Origin: Labia minor
Lineage: Eukaryota > Arthropoda > Insecta > Dermaptera > Spongiphoridae
Assembly: GCA_963082975.1 (NCBI GenBank)
Contig: OY720350.1
Span: 5,494,597 to 5,558,596, forward strand
Length of the DNA: 64,000 bases
Reading direction: 5' to 3'
Part shown: positions 1 to 10,765 of the stretch, in pieces
How the letters are laid out: each line of letters starts with the position of its first letter
Numbering within the stretch: the stretch's first letter is position 1
The notes under the pieces: generated by a model
What the model was told of the DNA's origin: nothing
Databases searched by the model: none
The model's input: only the letters and a program-made list of their open reading frames with translations
Translations under genes and position numbers: made by a program

Positions 1-50
1 ATTAAAAAAAAATGTAAATAAATTTACGTATCATGACATGGAAAGTACAA

Positions 51-401
51 ATACAAAGCATACAGTCGTTGGCCCCCTTAAGCAACTCCTAGCAGTCTTT
101 CATGCATATCTGGCCAAATTGTGGAGCAATCTGTGTCAAATTAGGTTTACAGAACATAAATACTATGAGCATTTTTATGGATTAAAAAAAAAATTATTTT
201 CTCATGACATTTTCAATAAGCACCTTTTAAAAAAAAATCCTAAAAAATACAGTTATTGGCCCCCTGTTATACTTATTGTCCTAGGTATTCTGTAGTGATT
301 ATACAACCATAAAGCATACAATTACATAACCATAGTTAATAGCGCAATTTTTAAAATAAAAATCTTTAGTGATAGGGGGCCAACGACTGTATACTTTACC
401 C
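51..401. mobile_element. Tc1/mariner-type miniature inverted-repeat element
   Basis: The right end (375-401) reads as the reverse complement of the left end (about 55-80): both carry CAGTCGTTGGCCCCC preceded by AAAGYATA. The right end is followed by TA at 402-403, as expected for a TA target duplication. A related motif, CAGTTATTGGCCCCCTG, lies inside at about 249-265. A second copy of the left half is at 37533-37635 on the other strand, where the terminus is flanked as TA|GGGTAAAG. No transposase is visible, so the element looks non-autonomous. The left outermost bases are eroded. Confidence 0.6.
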
Positions 402-620
402 TATCACTTTATAATTTTTTTTTTTTTGACTTTTTGAACTGATTACTATGAAATTACATCACAGTGGTCTTTATCAATTATATAAAGGGTTATAAACTTT
501 AATAAATTTATTTTTAAAAATTTATATAAAACACTCAATAACATGGAATTAACGAATATTTTTCTTTAAATAAAATATTGGAAGATATTATATTAGTTGA
601 GTTACATTAAACGAATTTCA

Positions 621-622
621 AG

Positions 623-657
<35 letters not shown>
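621..657. repeat. (TA)n microsatellite
   Basis: Alternating TA/CA tract. A second pure (TA)n tract lies at 738-767, only 80 bp away. Confidence 0.95.
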
Positions 658-660
<3 letters not shown>

Positions 661-735
661 ATTAAATACATTCATATATATGTAGCTTGTTAGTAAGTTA
701 GTTCTATTTCCATTATAAGCCAATTTTAAATTGAA

Positions 736-771
<36 letters not shown>

Positions 772-831
772 TAGAAATTAAATAGAAATAAATAAGAAAT
801 TTACATTAAATTATTTCTTATTAGAATATTT

Positions 832-1490
832 GGTAATTATACAGGAGACGGGCTAAAGAAGGTAGGTGGTTGAAACTTACTTTGAGGTGTTCCTTGAATG
901 ATTCTGAACAACTTTATATGCAACTTTTTTTATGATCTCTTTTAGTTTAATTAATAAAATGTAATTAATTAAACAGTGTACATATATACATATACATATA
1001 GCAACTTGTATTCTTTCTCGACGTTGGATTTCATCAACGACTTGCAACTTATCCCGACGTTGAATCCCGGCAACAACCTTTCGGTGGGGGCAAGGTGGTG
1101 GGTATCTCCCTTTTAGATGAGATTATATTTTTTGTAAGTTGGATAAACAGCAACTTGAATTCTACCCCGACGTTGAATTCCTACAACGACTTTTCGGTGG
1201 GGGCAAGGTGGTGGGTATCTCTGTTTAGATGAGATTATATTTTTAAGAGATCTTAAAAAAAGTTGCACATAAAGTTGTTCAGAATCATTCTGTCTTAAAA
1301 ATATACAAAATGTCAGCCACTGAGCCTTCTTATAGGAGAAATACACTGTTTAATTAATTACATTTTATTAATTAAACTAAAAGAGATCATAAAAAAAGTT
1401 GCATATAATGTTGTTCAGAATCATTCAAGGAACACCTCAAAGTAAGTTTCAACCACCTACCTTCTTTAGCCCGTCTCCTGTATAATTACC
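832..1490. mobile_element. 659-bp non-autonomous element, ~155-bp TIRs, 8-bp TSD (Merlin-like?)
   Basis: Bases 832 to about 978 are repeated as the reverse complement at about 1346-1490 with few differences, giving terminal inverted repeats of roughly 145-155 bp starting GGTAATTATACAGG. Perfect 8-bp direct duplications GAATATTT flank both ends (824-831 and 1491-1498). The interior holds two direct repeats of about 95 bp (about 1003-1133 and 1145-1245), each with a GGTGGGGGCAAGGTGGTGGG core, plus an extra partial copy of the TIR interior at about 1255-1292. No transposase is present. An 8-bp TSD with GG-starting long TIRs fits Merlin best; P or hAT are alternatives, but the ends lack the hAT CAG start. 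Confidence 0.8.
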
Positions 1491-1499
1491 GAATATTTT

Positions 1500-2778
1500 T
1501 TATTTTATATTAGTGAAATCGATATTACTTTCAAATACATTTCAAATATTATCCTTTGATAATTGTATTTCATTATAATTATTCACTATTAAATCCATTG
1601 ATAAATGGAAAAAAAATTATTATAAAGAATAAAATAAAATCAATGTATTATACTTACTAACAAAGATACCTGAAGTATGAAATTGTTTATCATAATCACA
1701 AAAATCTCTATATATTTTATATACATATAATAAATAAATTAAAAAGTCTAGTAAATTTTTTTTTTAATTTATTTTTATTTTGTATAGACATGTATATTAT
1801 TAATAAAAGTATTTCCGATGGAAAAAAATTAGAAAAAAGATAAATAAATTTTAATCTTAGATATTATTTTTAATTTAGTATTTTTTTCTTAATAGATTAA
1901 AAAGTAAAAAAAAATATAATAAATTAATATACGTATGTACCTCTATATATTTAAAAAAAAAACTTTATAAATTTTATTATGAGTTAAACCATCATATATA
2001 CTCATATAATAGGGTATTATAATTTTTTTAATATAGATATATGTATATGAAGGTACCATGTTTTAAAAAATAATATAAAATTTAAAAATAAATAAATATA
2101 TTTATGTAGTTCGTTTGTTTTAATTAATATAATTAATGTGTCGAAAGGAGGAAAAACTTGAGTTGCATATTAATTAAACAAAGGTGACAAATCCACAAAA
2201 AAAAAAAATAAAAAATAATGAATATTTCTTATCATCTCTACATAGTTTATTCTCTCTCTCTCTTCATTTTTTTTCATTTTTCTTTCTCATTCTACTCTCA
2301 CTTGCTTCTCCCCTTCTAACTAACTACCCCATGTTAAAAAATTTATGACAATAAATTTAAAACTAGATCCCTTCAAGTGAAATGAGCCTAAATAATTTTC
2401 TCCTCTAATGAAATGCAAAATTTGGATAATTTCTTCCATTCTCTTTAATATTTAATCTGTTTTAATGAATGCATTACTTTTCTTCAAGCTCATCTTAAAT
2501 TTTCTGTTTAAGAAACAATATATATATATCTAGTGTATATTAAATGTAATATATATATGTATATGTATATACCGTCGACTTTAATCCATTATTTCCTTAT
2601 CTTTTTTTTCGAGAAGGAGACAAGATTGTGTTTTTTTTCTCTATATAATGAAAAAAAAAGAAATCTGAAAAGTTTTAACTAAGTAATAAGAAAGCGCCAA
2701 GTTAATGGAAGAGGATTTGTGCAAAAAAAAAATAAATTAATAAAATTTTTAATTCGTTTCGTTGATATTTTCACCTTT

Positions 2779-2817
<39 letters not shown>

Positions 2818-2905
2818 GGTATCTATATTTTTAAGAATATTTCATACATACTTATATATACATATTATACAACTTGAAAAATTAAATTCATAATTTACAT
2901 AATAT
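1500..2905. other. AT-rich DNA without recognised genes
   Basis: Low-complexity A/T-rich sequence with homopolymer runs. It includes a (TC)n tract at 2250-2263 and a (TA)n tract at 2784-2815. I see no coding signal. Confidence 0.7.
2784..2815. repeat. (TA)n microsatellite
   Basis: About 16 uninterrupted TA units. Confidence 0.95.
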
Positions 2906-3181
2906 AGAAGGCGCCATTGGGTGTGTGGGTAGCGAACCTGCCTCACATTCACAGTCCCGGGCCTGGCAAGGGAATTTCCCTAGCTGGGGTCTTTGGGACG
3001 GTGTCAACCCAGCCTCCGGGAACAACATTGGAGAAAAGCTATTTGATAGCGCCTCCGATCAAGAAAATCAAGGTAAAGGTTGAGAGGGGACCCGTTCTAC
3101 TGATCATAGGACACCTCATTGAAATAACTGGCTTGATAGGCGTTGTCCTTGCATAGGACGTACAAAGTCAGAGTTTTTTTT
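2906..3181 (+). mobile_element. tRNA-derived SINE, family 1, copy A (B box deleted)
   Basis: Starts GGCGCCATTGGGTGTGTGGG with an A-box-like TGGGTAGCGAAC and ends in a GTCAGAG-T8 tail. Thirteen-base target duplications ATTTACATAATAT flank it (2893-2905 and 3182-3194), proof of retroposition. Compared with the copies at 12859 and 33369 it lacks the B-box segment GGGTTCAAGT between CACAGT and CCCGGGCCTGG. Pol III promotion should therefore be impaired in this copy. Family length is about 275-280 bp. Confidence 0.9.
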
Positions 3182-3194
3182 ATTTACATAATAT

Positions 3195-3510
3195 GCAGAT
3201 ATGATAGATATTTGCCTAAAAAAAGTACTATTTTATTAATTTTTTTTTTCAAAATACTCGAATTGATTTTATTTTAGTAATATTTATAATCATAAAATTA
3301 AGTACAGATTTTCTTAAAGATAAATAAATAAATATGTACCGTAAATATTTAATTACAAAAACTTTATTTTTTTTTTTTATTATTTTAACAAAAAACACTT
3401 TTTTTTATTTCTTATCTCGTTTTGCCATAATATATACGATTTGTTTTAACTATTAAGTATATACATAGGAGTACTACTAGTAGAATGTAATATGACGTGC
3501 GGCTGATAAC
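3195..3510. other. AT-rich spacer
   Basis: Homopolymer-rich A/T sequence; nothing recognised. Confidence 0.6.
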
Positions 3511-3515
3511 CACGA

Positions 3516-3755
3516 TTGAATGTTTATTGCGTTGGCACCTGCGACACTTTACCCCAATCTAAATTGAAAGTGATTTCTCTTGGTATCCACCAACTAACAG
3601 CGATAACAGATGTAACTACAAGTTATGGCGGTATTACTGTGGCATGTAATCTAGAAAAGCTAATTTCCCTCTTACTAATCAACGGTGAATTGTATATAAT
3701 TACAGAGATTCTTCTAATGTTAAACTATTATCTAAAATTGGATATAATCTTTTAG
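3516..3755 (+). CDS. Unrecognised 79-residue ORF, possibly a repeat fragment
   Basis: Open frame beginning MNVYCVGTCDTLPQSKLK and ending LKLDIIF. Composition is less AT-biased and more protein-like than the surrounding DNA (mixed Cys, Thr, Ser, Leu). I recognise no domain. It has no visible promoter and no clear splice signals. It may be an eroded piece of a transposon ORF, a host exon or chance. Confidence 0.15.
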   Translation: MNVYCVGTCDTLPQSKLKVISLGIHQLTAITDVTTSYGGITVACNLEKLISLLLINGELYIITEILLMLNYYLKLDIIF

Positions 3756-4398
3756 TAAGATTATTCCTACAACAGATGAAATCATTTTATTTAATTTTTT
3801 TTTTTTTTTAATTATTCTAATAATTTTTTTTAATAATTTATATATATAAATAACATGAGATCATGCAATTCCTCGTAATGCAGTCTCCTCCATTCCCCCC
3901 TCCCCCGGTGACCTCATCTTTCTTTGCTCCATTAATGCTGTGAAGAATCCTATTTTCAAATTTCCAAATAATTAATAAATAAAGAGATGGGGTAGTTGTA
4001 AAAGGGTAATTTTGGATTTATTTATTATTAAAAAATAATAAATAAATTAAGATAAATAATTTTAAATTTTTATGGTGAGCGGTCTGAAAATTAATATTTA
4101 CTTTACAGTTATTCATATTCATGTTTTATTGTGGGAATGATGATCAATTTAAAAAACAAATTGAAACAAATTTGAACAATTATTGTTAAATAAATATTCA
4201 TCAGTGATGAGTAGTGTGAAATCTCATCAACTGAAATAATTCACCGAAATGGTTTAAGTAAATTATTCTAAATTAGATGATCCCTTCGTTTGAAATTAAC
4301 AAAGTAAGTAAGTAGTAACCCGGCAAATATTAATTTTAAATGTTTAAATGAACTTTCATCCTTTCAATGTCTCTTAAAATCTAAAGTTTCTATTTTAT

Positions 4399-4406
<8 letters not shown>

Positions 4407-4429
<23 letters not shown>
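4407..4429. repeat. (CT)n microsatellite
   Basis: Eleven CT units, followed by a short TATA tract. Confidence 0.95.
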
Positions 4430-4659
4430 TTATATATACATATAAAACAAGATTAAATTTTTTCAATAAAAAACTATCCTAACTATTTAATAAAGAACAA
4501 TTAAAAAAAAATAATATTATTATTTTCAATTATAAATCCTTTAAATTACTATAATTATTAGTTAATTTTTTTCGTTTATATAAAATCAAATAATTTCTTA
4601 TATAATTTTAAATCTTAACTTAAATCCATTTTTGTTTACTTTAAAAACATTTGAATAAC

Positions 4660-5112
4660 TAGAATAACAGTAGAGCGACCTGCTGCATATAAGACCCTAT
4701 TAAAAAGCTTATTTTCTCTCTCCGGCTGAGACTCAATTAATCGTTTTTTAATTTTAGGTTCCCTATCTTTGATCCTACCTGACTTAATTTTAAACTTTCT
4801 TTCCATTGTCAACTATTTTTTAAATTCCTAGTTAAATTTGATTTTTTCGGTGGCATTCTGGGAAAAAAATTTCTGACTAAAATGTAGAGTCAAATTTGAA
4901 ATTTCTTGTTATCAGTTGCCTTGGTAACGCAGTGGGAAATGATAAGGGCTGTTTTTATGGTTTTCCCTGCAATTATTCGATTTTTTTCTCGCTTTAAAAA
5001 CCATCTTTGGACTTCAACGAACATTTAAAAAAAAGAATTGGCAAAATTGGTCCAGGCGTTATTGAGTTATGCACTTATTAACACATTTTGCGATTCATTT
5101 TTATATTATAGA
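4660..5112. repeat. Probable old interspersed repeat remnant
   Basis: Slightly GC-richer block in AT-rich DNA. Near its end a phrase AATTGGTCCAGGCGTTATTG, followed by AGTTATGC, resembles the 3' ends common to arthropod non-LTR elements and their derivatives ('aaaattggt-cagc-gtt-ttgagttat'). No second copy was seen in the window, so the assignment rests on this motif alone. Confidence 0.3.
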
Positions 5113-5488
5113 TTATTTTTCATTTCAGTTTTCCCTGAAAAAGTCCCAAGTCTTATTCAATCATCATTTTTACATAATTTGCATATTTCCTCTAAAATAT
5201 TTCTACAGTCGGAATTTATTTCTATTAATTTAATTCATCTATATTAGTATTTTTTTTACATTTGGTTAACATTTATTACCTTTACCTCTCTCTTTCATTA
5301 TTCCTAAGCGGGAGACTTTTTTTTTTACCTGCCACTCTTATTGATCTTTTTTAGTTATTGGATCACAGGAATTTTTCCTTTGTTTTGGACTATAATTGGT
5401 ACTCTCTCCCTTACATGTAGTAACTAATGATGTAATGATGATATAAAGTGTAAAATTTATCTTTATGAAAATAATTCATACTTAATTG

Positions 5489-5515
5489 GAATAATAATAA
5501 TAATAATAATAATAG
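5489..5515. repeat. (ATA)n microsatellite
   Basis: About nine trinucleotide units. Confidence 0.9.
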
Positions 5516-5868
5516 TTTAACATTTAAATTATATTAAATTACAATGAAACACATTTAATGAATTATTAGATTTGCCCTTTTGATTTATTATTGTAAGATC
5601 GTAGTATCTAAACTCTTTATCATTAGTAGAAATAAACTGAGTGATTCATGGAAATTAAATTAAATCTTACAATCCCTTTTGTGTAAAGGTCCAACAAACG
5701 ATTCTGGGTTTAATCTGATAAGAATCAAACCAAGTTCTTTTGAAAGTTGGTCCCTTTATTTCAATTCATCCATCTAAGGAAGGAGTGGAACTTTTGTTGT
5801 TGTTTTACTCTCTCAAACAAATGGACTACTCTACGTTTACTGCTGCTGCTATACCAATCTTTAAAAAA

Positions 5869-6486
5869 ATAAGTTGACCTGTGGTCAGGCGCAGAACCGA
5901 CGGACGGTTTGAAGTAAATTAATTTCCAGCTACAGAAACAATTTCAAATAATTTCAATGTATCTATTAATGCAATAAAAAACAGATATCGATATAACATA
6001 AATATTTTTAATTTTATTTTATTTATAATTTATAAGTAAGTGCTGGCTGTGACGTCATGAAGGGCTAGGTGACGTCATATCATTTTAAATTAAGAAAAAA
6101 CTAATGAGGATGATTTTCCCGAGGATAAAACTAATACAAAGTGCAAGATTTGTGGAGATATGTAAAAAAATCTCCTCATGAGAAATTTAGTGTGAAAATA
6201 ACCCTTCCCTTTCTATCGTCGATCGCTAATACTACCACTTCCGGTTTCCGGATTTGCACCAAAAGTTGATCAATTCATCAATCATACTGATGCATTAATT
6301 AAATATACCAAATTTCATCAAAATCCGTTGAGCCGTTCAAGGTGTACACATCTATACGGACGGACGGACAGACGGACAGACATCATGTTAAGAAAATGCA
6401 TGATTCGTGGAGATATGTAAAAATCTCGACATGTGAAATTTGGTGTGAAAACAATACCTCCCTTACTATCGTCTGTCGGTAAAAAT
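5869..6486 (+). repeat. Family A interspersed repeat, copy 1
   Basis: Shares its whole length with 60620-61280: start TAAGTTGACCTGTGG, middle AAAAAACAGATAT, then TGACGTCA pair, then a phrase AAATTTCATCAAAATCSGTT with GAGCCGTTCA and a GGACGGACAGAC simple repeat, and a final ACTATCGTCKGTCGGTAAAA. The two halves contain internal direct repeats of about 85 bp (about 6143-6230 and 6396-6486). The 'ATCAAAATCGGTTGAGCCGTT' type of phrase is typical of insect non-LTR retrotransposon 3' ends and of SINEs or Helitrons that borrowed them. No ORF or terminal inverted repeat was seen. Confidence 0.75.
6050..6077. promoter_or_regulatory. Paired CRE-like TGACGTCA palindromes in family A
   Basis: Two exact TGACGTCA octamers at 6050-6057 and 6070-6077, 20 bp apart. 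The other full copy keeps the second exactly at 60830-60837 and has TGATGTCA at 60810-60817. The octamer is the consensus CREB/ATF site; whether it works here is unknown. Confidence 0.4.
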
Positions 6487-7248
6487 ACAATGTTTATTTA
6501 TACATGTACTCTTTCTTCATCATAACAACTGTTTTGTTAATTGTAGAAGAGCTGAATTGGAATATTGATAGATTATTGCAATATTAAGGTGAAGAGTGTT
6601 TCTGTCAGCCGAATGAACAACAAATCTGTTCCTCTTGTGCTGAAATCTTTCTCTTTCACAATCGGGCTAATAATAAGATATTTCCACTCTCCCTTTATTC
6701 TGTTTATGTCTCTCTCTCTCTCACGTTATTCTTTCACTTAGGCTTACTAATGTAAGTGTATTAATGGTAATATTTGTTCACTTTTACCAAATTTTATGAA
6801 ATATCATAAGAGAAGATTGAACAGTTTGTTAATTTGAAATACAAATAACAAATTTTAATAGTCTTAAAAAAATATTTTATTTAAATGCATAAACTATTTA
6901 ATTAATTTAATAACAAATTTGATCAAAAGTTTTCTTATGATTTATTTTTTAATGACTCTCTCTCTCTCTCTCTATCTCTGATATATATATATATATTCTT
7001 TGATCATTCATTCTTTAAAGTAAAAGTTAAAGAAAAGTCGTGATGCCATTTAAGCAAAGAATCCATCTTTTTTTTTCTTTTTCTTCTTTTCTTGAAGAAA
7101 TATTAGCCTTCCATTTAAAATAATTGACTACAAGTACAAATAAATGTCGAAAAAGAGAATGAGAAAATGAAAGAAAGAGAAAGAGAGGGAAATAAAAGAA
7201 AAGGGTATTAAAATATCTTCGTGTCAGTTCAATATCCCTCTATAAATG
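6487..7248. other. AT-rich spacer with (TC)n and (TA)n tracts
   Basis: Contains a TC/TA compound microsatellite at 6955-6996 and purine-rich GAAAGAGA stretches near 7150-7205. Nothing coding was recognised. Confidence 0.6.
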
Positions 7249-8168
7249 TATACTCATGCGACCTTAATTGTACAATCGGTACTAAATAAATAACATAAGA
7301 GAGGGAAATTATATAAGAATAATTTATATAAAAAAAAAAGAAAGAAATTTTATTATATTTAGATATCAATTAATAAACAAGATATATTTACAAACTTTGA
7401 TTCATATTACGGTACACATATGTTTATTGTACAATTTCAGTTACACAAATAGCCTAAGCTCAACTTAGGTTGCTGGATAGAGACTCAACGGGGGGATCTA
7501 CTGGTTTTTATTTATTTTATAACCTTTAATACGAGACACTTAATAGATAGACGTTATTAATAGAAAAAGTCAGTACGATACGGTAATGCTGTGATGATAT
7601 AGGAAGTAGGTGTATTTTCTTCGTTTTCCAACTAGAGACAAAAAGGCATAACGAAAAGCGATATCCGGAAACGGCGATGACTTAAAACTTGCACGTAACC
7701 TGAACTTGCGGTAGTCTAAAACAGCAGCTAACCGGAAACTTGCGGTAGCCTAGAACTGGCGGTATCCTAAAACTTGGCCGTAACCTAAAAACTTGGCCGT
7801 AACCTAAAAACTTGGCCGTAACCTAAAAACTGTAATAACTCATTACGGTACGATATCTGATAAGGGCGGTATTTATTGCAGGTAAATATCACAACAATAT
7901 ATTTATTTTATTCTTACAGACACTACTGGAGAGAAACGTTTACGGTAGAATTTTCGGTAAGATGCAATACATTAATTAATTCGATAGCGAGACGATAATA
8001 TTTCATCCATTGGACAGGCGAGAATATATCTTTCTTTTCACTTCATCCTATCACTAGGCTATATCCCCTCCAATCCATTAGTCAATCATATTGATTCCGA
8101 TAGATGGCACGGGTATGTCCATTTGTGCTTGTACGACTTTTCCTCTAATATTCAATCTCGGCGTTACA
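7249..8168 (-). repeat. 3' LTR of the BEL/Pao element
   Basis: 920 bp, essentially the same as the partner LTR apart from one extra 19-bp unit in an internal tandem (core TTGGCCGTAACCTAAAAAC, three copies here against two) and a small homopolymer difference. Confidence 0.9.
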
Positions 8169-8184
8169 TACCCCCTTCCAGAGG
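8169..8184 (-). other. Polypurine tract of the BEL/Pao element
   Basis: On the minus strand a G/A-rich run directly abuts the 3' LTR, the expected plus-strand primer position. Confidence 0.7.
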
Positions 8185-8272
8185 GAACGTCGTACAGAAA
8201 GTTTTGTCGGAATGGACCGGTACGGAAGTGTTTGATTTCAATCGGTACGGGACTCTCGGTAGAACTTCAAAG

Positions 8273-9001
8273 ATACGATACATGATTCTTCCACGTGAAT
8301 GGAGAAACCATGAGCTCACGTGAGGGCAGGGTTGCCAATCCCTGAGGTAGATTTCTTTTCTATTGGCTTGATAGAAAATATCCACCCGTTACCCGTTGAT
8401 TCCAAAGAGAACTTCAAGACGAAACGATACATGATTCTTCCATGTGAAATGGAGAAACCATGGGCTCACGCGAGGGCAGGGTTGCCAATCCCTGAGGTAG
8501 ATTTCTTTTCTACTAGCTTAATAGAAAATATCCACCCGTTACCCGTTCGCTTACAACAAAGAGAACTTCAAAGATACGATACATGATTCTTCCATGTGAA
8601 ATGGAGAAACCATGGGCTCACGCGAGGGCAGGGTTGCCAATCCCTGAGGTAGATTTCTTTTCTATTGGCTTAATAGAAAATATCCACCCGTTACCCGTTC
8701 GCTTACAACAAAGAGAACTTCAAGACGAAACGATACATGATTCTTCCATGTGAAATGGAGAAACCATGGGCTCACGCGAGGGCAGGGTTGCCAATCCCTG
8801 AGGTAGATTTCTTTTCTACTAGCTTAATAGAAAATATCCACCCGTTACCCGTCGATTCCAAAGAGACTTCAAGACGAAACGATACATGATTCTTCCATGT
8901 GAAATGGAGAAACCATGGGCTCACGCGAGGGCAGGGTTGCCAATCCCTGAGGTAGATTTCTTTTCTATTGGCTTAATAGAAAATATCCACCCGTTACCCG
9001 T
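8273..9001 (-). repeat. Five-copy ~150-bp tandem array inside the BEL/Pao element
   Basis: The phrase CATGATTCTTCCA recurs at 8281, 8430, 8582, 8736 and 8885, a spacing of 149-154 bp. Each unit also carries GCGAGGGCAGGGTTGCCAAT and ATCCACCCGTTACCCG. Units fall into two alternating subtypes, differing in CTATTGGC versus CTACTAGC and in the end CGTTCGC versus CGTTGATTCC, which suggests two-unit amplification steps. The array occupies the 3' part of the element, where pol would normally be. Confidence 0.9.
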
Positions 9002-9204
9002 GTATGCGTAATGTTACGTGACTCTTCATCGGCAACAGGTACTTGTAGCAGGACTTGCTTCATATCAAGTTTAGAAAATTACTAATTCATACAGGTAGGC
9101 TCATTCTCCACTGATGAGATCGGAATATCATCACTCTTCTCCAAGGGTGACACTTTAGGTTCACGAAAGAGCGAGACAGTTTTGTCCAACGGCAACGGTA
9201 TTGA

Positions 9205-9620
9205 AGTTTTCCCAGTAGGTAGTAAGGTATTATCGGTTGGTGGCGACACGGAAATCTTCTTAGAAGGAGGAAAGGTATTATTGGTTGGTGGCGACACGGA
9301 AATCTTCTTAGAGGGCGGAAAGGTATCATCGATTGGTGGCGACACGGAAATCTTCACAGAAGGCGGTAAGGTATTATTGGTTGGTGGCGGTACGGAAATC
9401 TTCGCAGAGGGCGGTAAGGTATTATTGGTTGGTGGCGGTACGGAAATCTTCACAGAGGGCGGTAAGGTATTATTGGTTGGTGGCGGTACGGAAATCTTCA
9501 CAGAGGGCGGTAAGGTATTATTGGTTGGTGGCGGTACGGAAATCTTCACAGAGGGCGGTAAGGTATTATTGGTTGGTGGCGGTACGGAATTCTTCGCAAA
9601 GGGCGGTAAGGTATTACTTT
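9205..9620 (-). repeat. 48-bp coding-type tandem array (Pro/Thr-rich 16-residue repeat)
   Basis: About eight 48-bp units with the core GGTATTATTGGTTGGTGGCG. As 48 is a multiple of three, the period is frame-preserving; on the element's coding strand the repeat reads KISVPPPTNNTLPPSV-like. Later copies are nearly identical, earlier ones diverged. It lies directly beside the gag remnant and could be a proline-rich gag tail, or an expansion after the element lost its autonomy. Confidence 0.85.
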
Positions 9621-10028
9621 AGGAACTCGGGACGGAAAGGAAACTGGACCTTTAGAATCTGATTTGCTAATAGCATCACCACAACCACTGTTATCTATCT
9701 TCATGAGCTCCGCTACACGGCTACGCTCCGTTACAAACTCTATGAGTAACTCATAAGTCGGTATGGTTGTCGACGACTGCTTGTCCTCGAACTCTCTCCT
9801 CGTGCCAGAATCTAAGTTATTTAATGCTATCTGTAGTTTAATAAAATCTCCCACATCCGGTAAATTTAGGGACATTAAGGCACTCATATTGCTGACATGT
9901 CCACTGAGAAATCGTTGAAGGCTACTATGGGATGAATTTGTTAGCGGTAGAAATTCGGTAATTCGAGATAAATATAAGCTATTAATTCTTCCGCCATCGT
10001 TAAGGAAAAACTCTATTATAACCAGCAA
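9621..10028 (-). pseudogene. BEL/Pao gag remnant
   Basis: Translated remnant contains GDFIKLQIALNNLDSGTRRE and ELLIEFVTERSRVAEL, matching the layout of BEL/Pao Gag proteins (a '-KLD--TRR-WE' stretch followed by 'L--FL-ERC-ALE'). It is the only retroelement protein similarity I can see in the element. It is treated here as a fossil and is far shorter than a full Gag. The family assignment rests on these two stretches, the tRNA-Lys site and the short target duplication. Confidence 0.65.
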
Positions 10029-10639
10029 CCCAGTACAAAATAATTATTAAAGAGAATAAAAATTTACAATACAAAACAAGTAGATAATCAATTACAATAA
10101 CGAAATTATTATATAAGGTATAATACCATATACTACAGACAAATAGTTGTTGAATTATTTATTCAATAATAAATTTATCATAACCAAACGAAATTTGAAA
10201 CCATTTATATTGTTTAAAAAAAAATAAACAAATAATTTCTGACTTAATTTTAAACAAATCATAAATTTATTTATAACAATTGTATAGACCTTCAAGGATA
10301 AAAATAATTATTTTCAATAAAATTATATCAGAATTGAATAATATTAATATTTAAAATTATCAAGCTTATTATTAATATTATTATGTTTATAAATACAAAA
10401 TGAATTAATGTGTCTTAGTTATATTTTCTAAGAACAAACGATAATTATAGGTATACTTAAATTTAATCTATATTAAATATAAAAAAACACCTCCAAATAA
10501 ATTATATCATCCAAAATCAATTACAAGTTCATTTCTTTAATTTTATATATTTATTTTCATTTTATTTTATTAATTAGTTTATTTTTAATTATATTAATAA
10601 TTAATATCGATATATTTATGTGATTAATAATCAATAAAA

Positions 10640-10765
10640 GAAAAACCAATGTACCAGCTGTTTGGGGACCATATATTTATGTATAATGAAAATTCAATGT
10701 CCCAGCTGAACAGTCATATATTTATGTATAAAAAAACAAAAACCAGCGTCCCTGTTCGGGCGCCA
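10640..10765 (-). repeat. Leader with three primer-site/LTR-edge-like units; includes the PBS
   Basis: Three units start at 10651, 10699 and 10748 (spacing 48-49 bp), each reading roughly GTCCCWGYT...CCATATATTTATG on the plus strand. The last is the actual primer site (10748-10765) plus the LTR edge TATACTCATG. The two inner units are degenerate copies of the same junction. Confidence 0.65.

Noticed and set aside
2917-3156. Recurring protein-like frame (STQPPGTTLGKSYLIAPPIK) at four sites
   Set aside because: All four occurrences are the body of the tRNA-derived SINE. The apparent conservation is repeat identity; each copy differs by indels and one is on the other strand.
8091-8586. Several overlapping 60-90-residue frames
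   Set aside because: They fall in an LTR edge and the 150-bp tandem array of the BEL/Pao element, in frames on the wrong strand for that element.
8273-9001. CRISPR-like array
   Set aside because: Units are contiguous ~150-bp tandems without unique spacers, inside an LTR element of a eukaryotic genome.
9182-9662. Gly/Val-rich repeat frames on the plus strand (GGKVLLVGGGTEIFTE)
   Set aside because: They mirror the 48-bp array, whose element runs on the minus strand. A 48-bp period leaves all six frames open, so the plus-strand frames are shadows.
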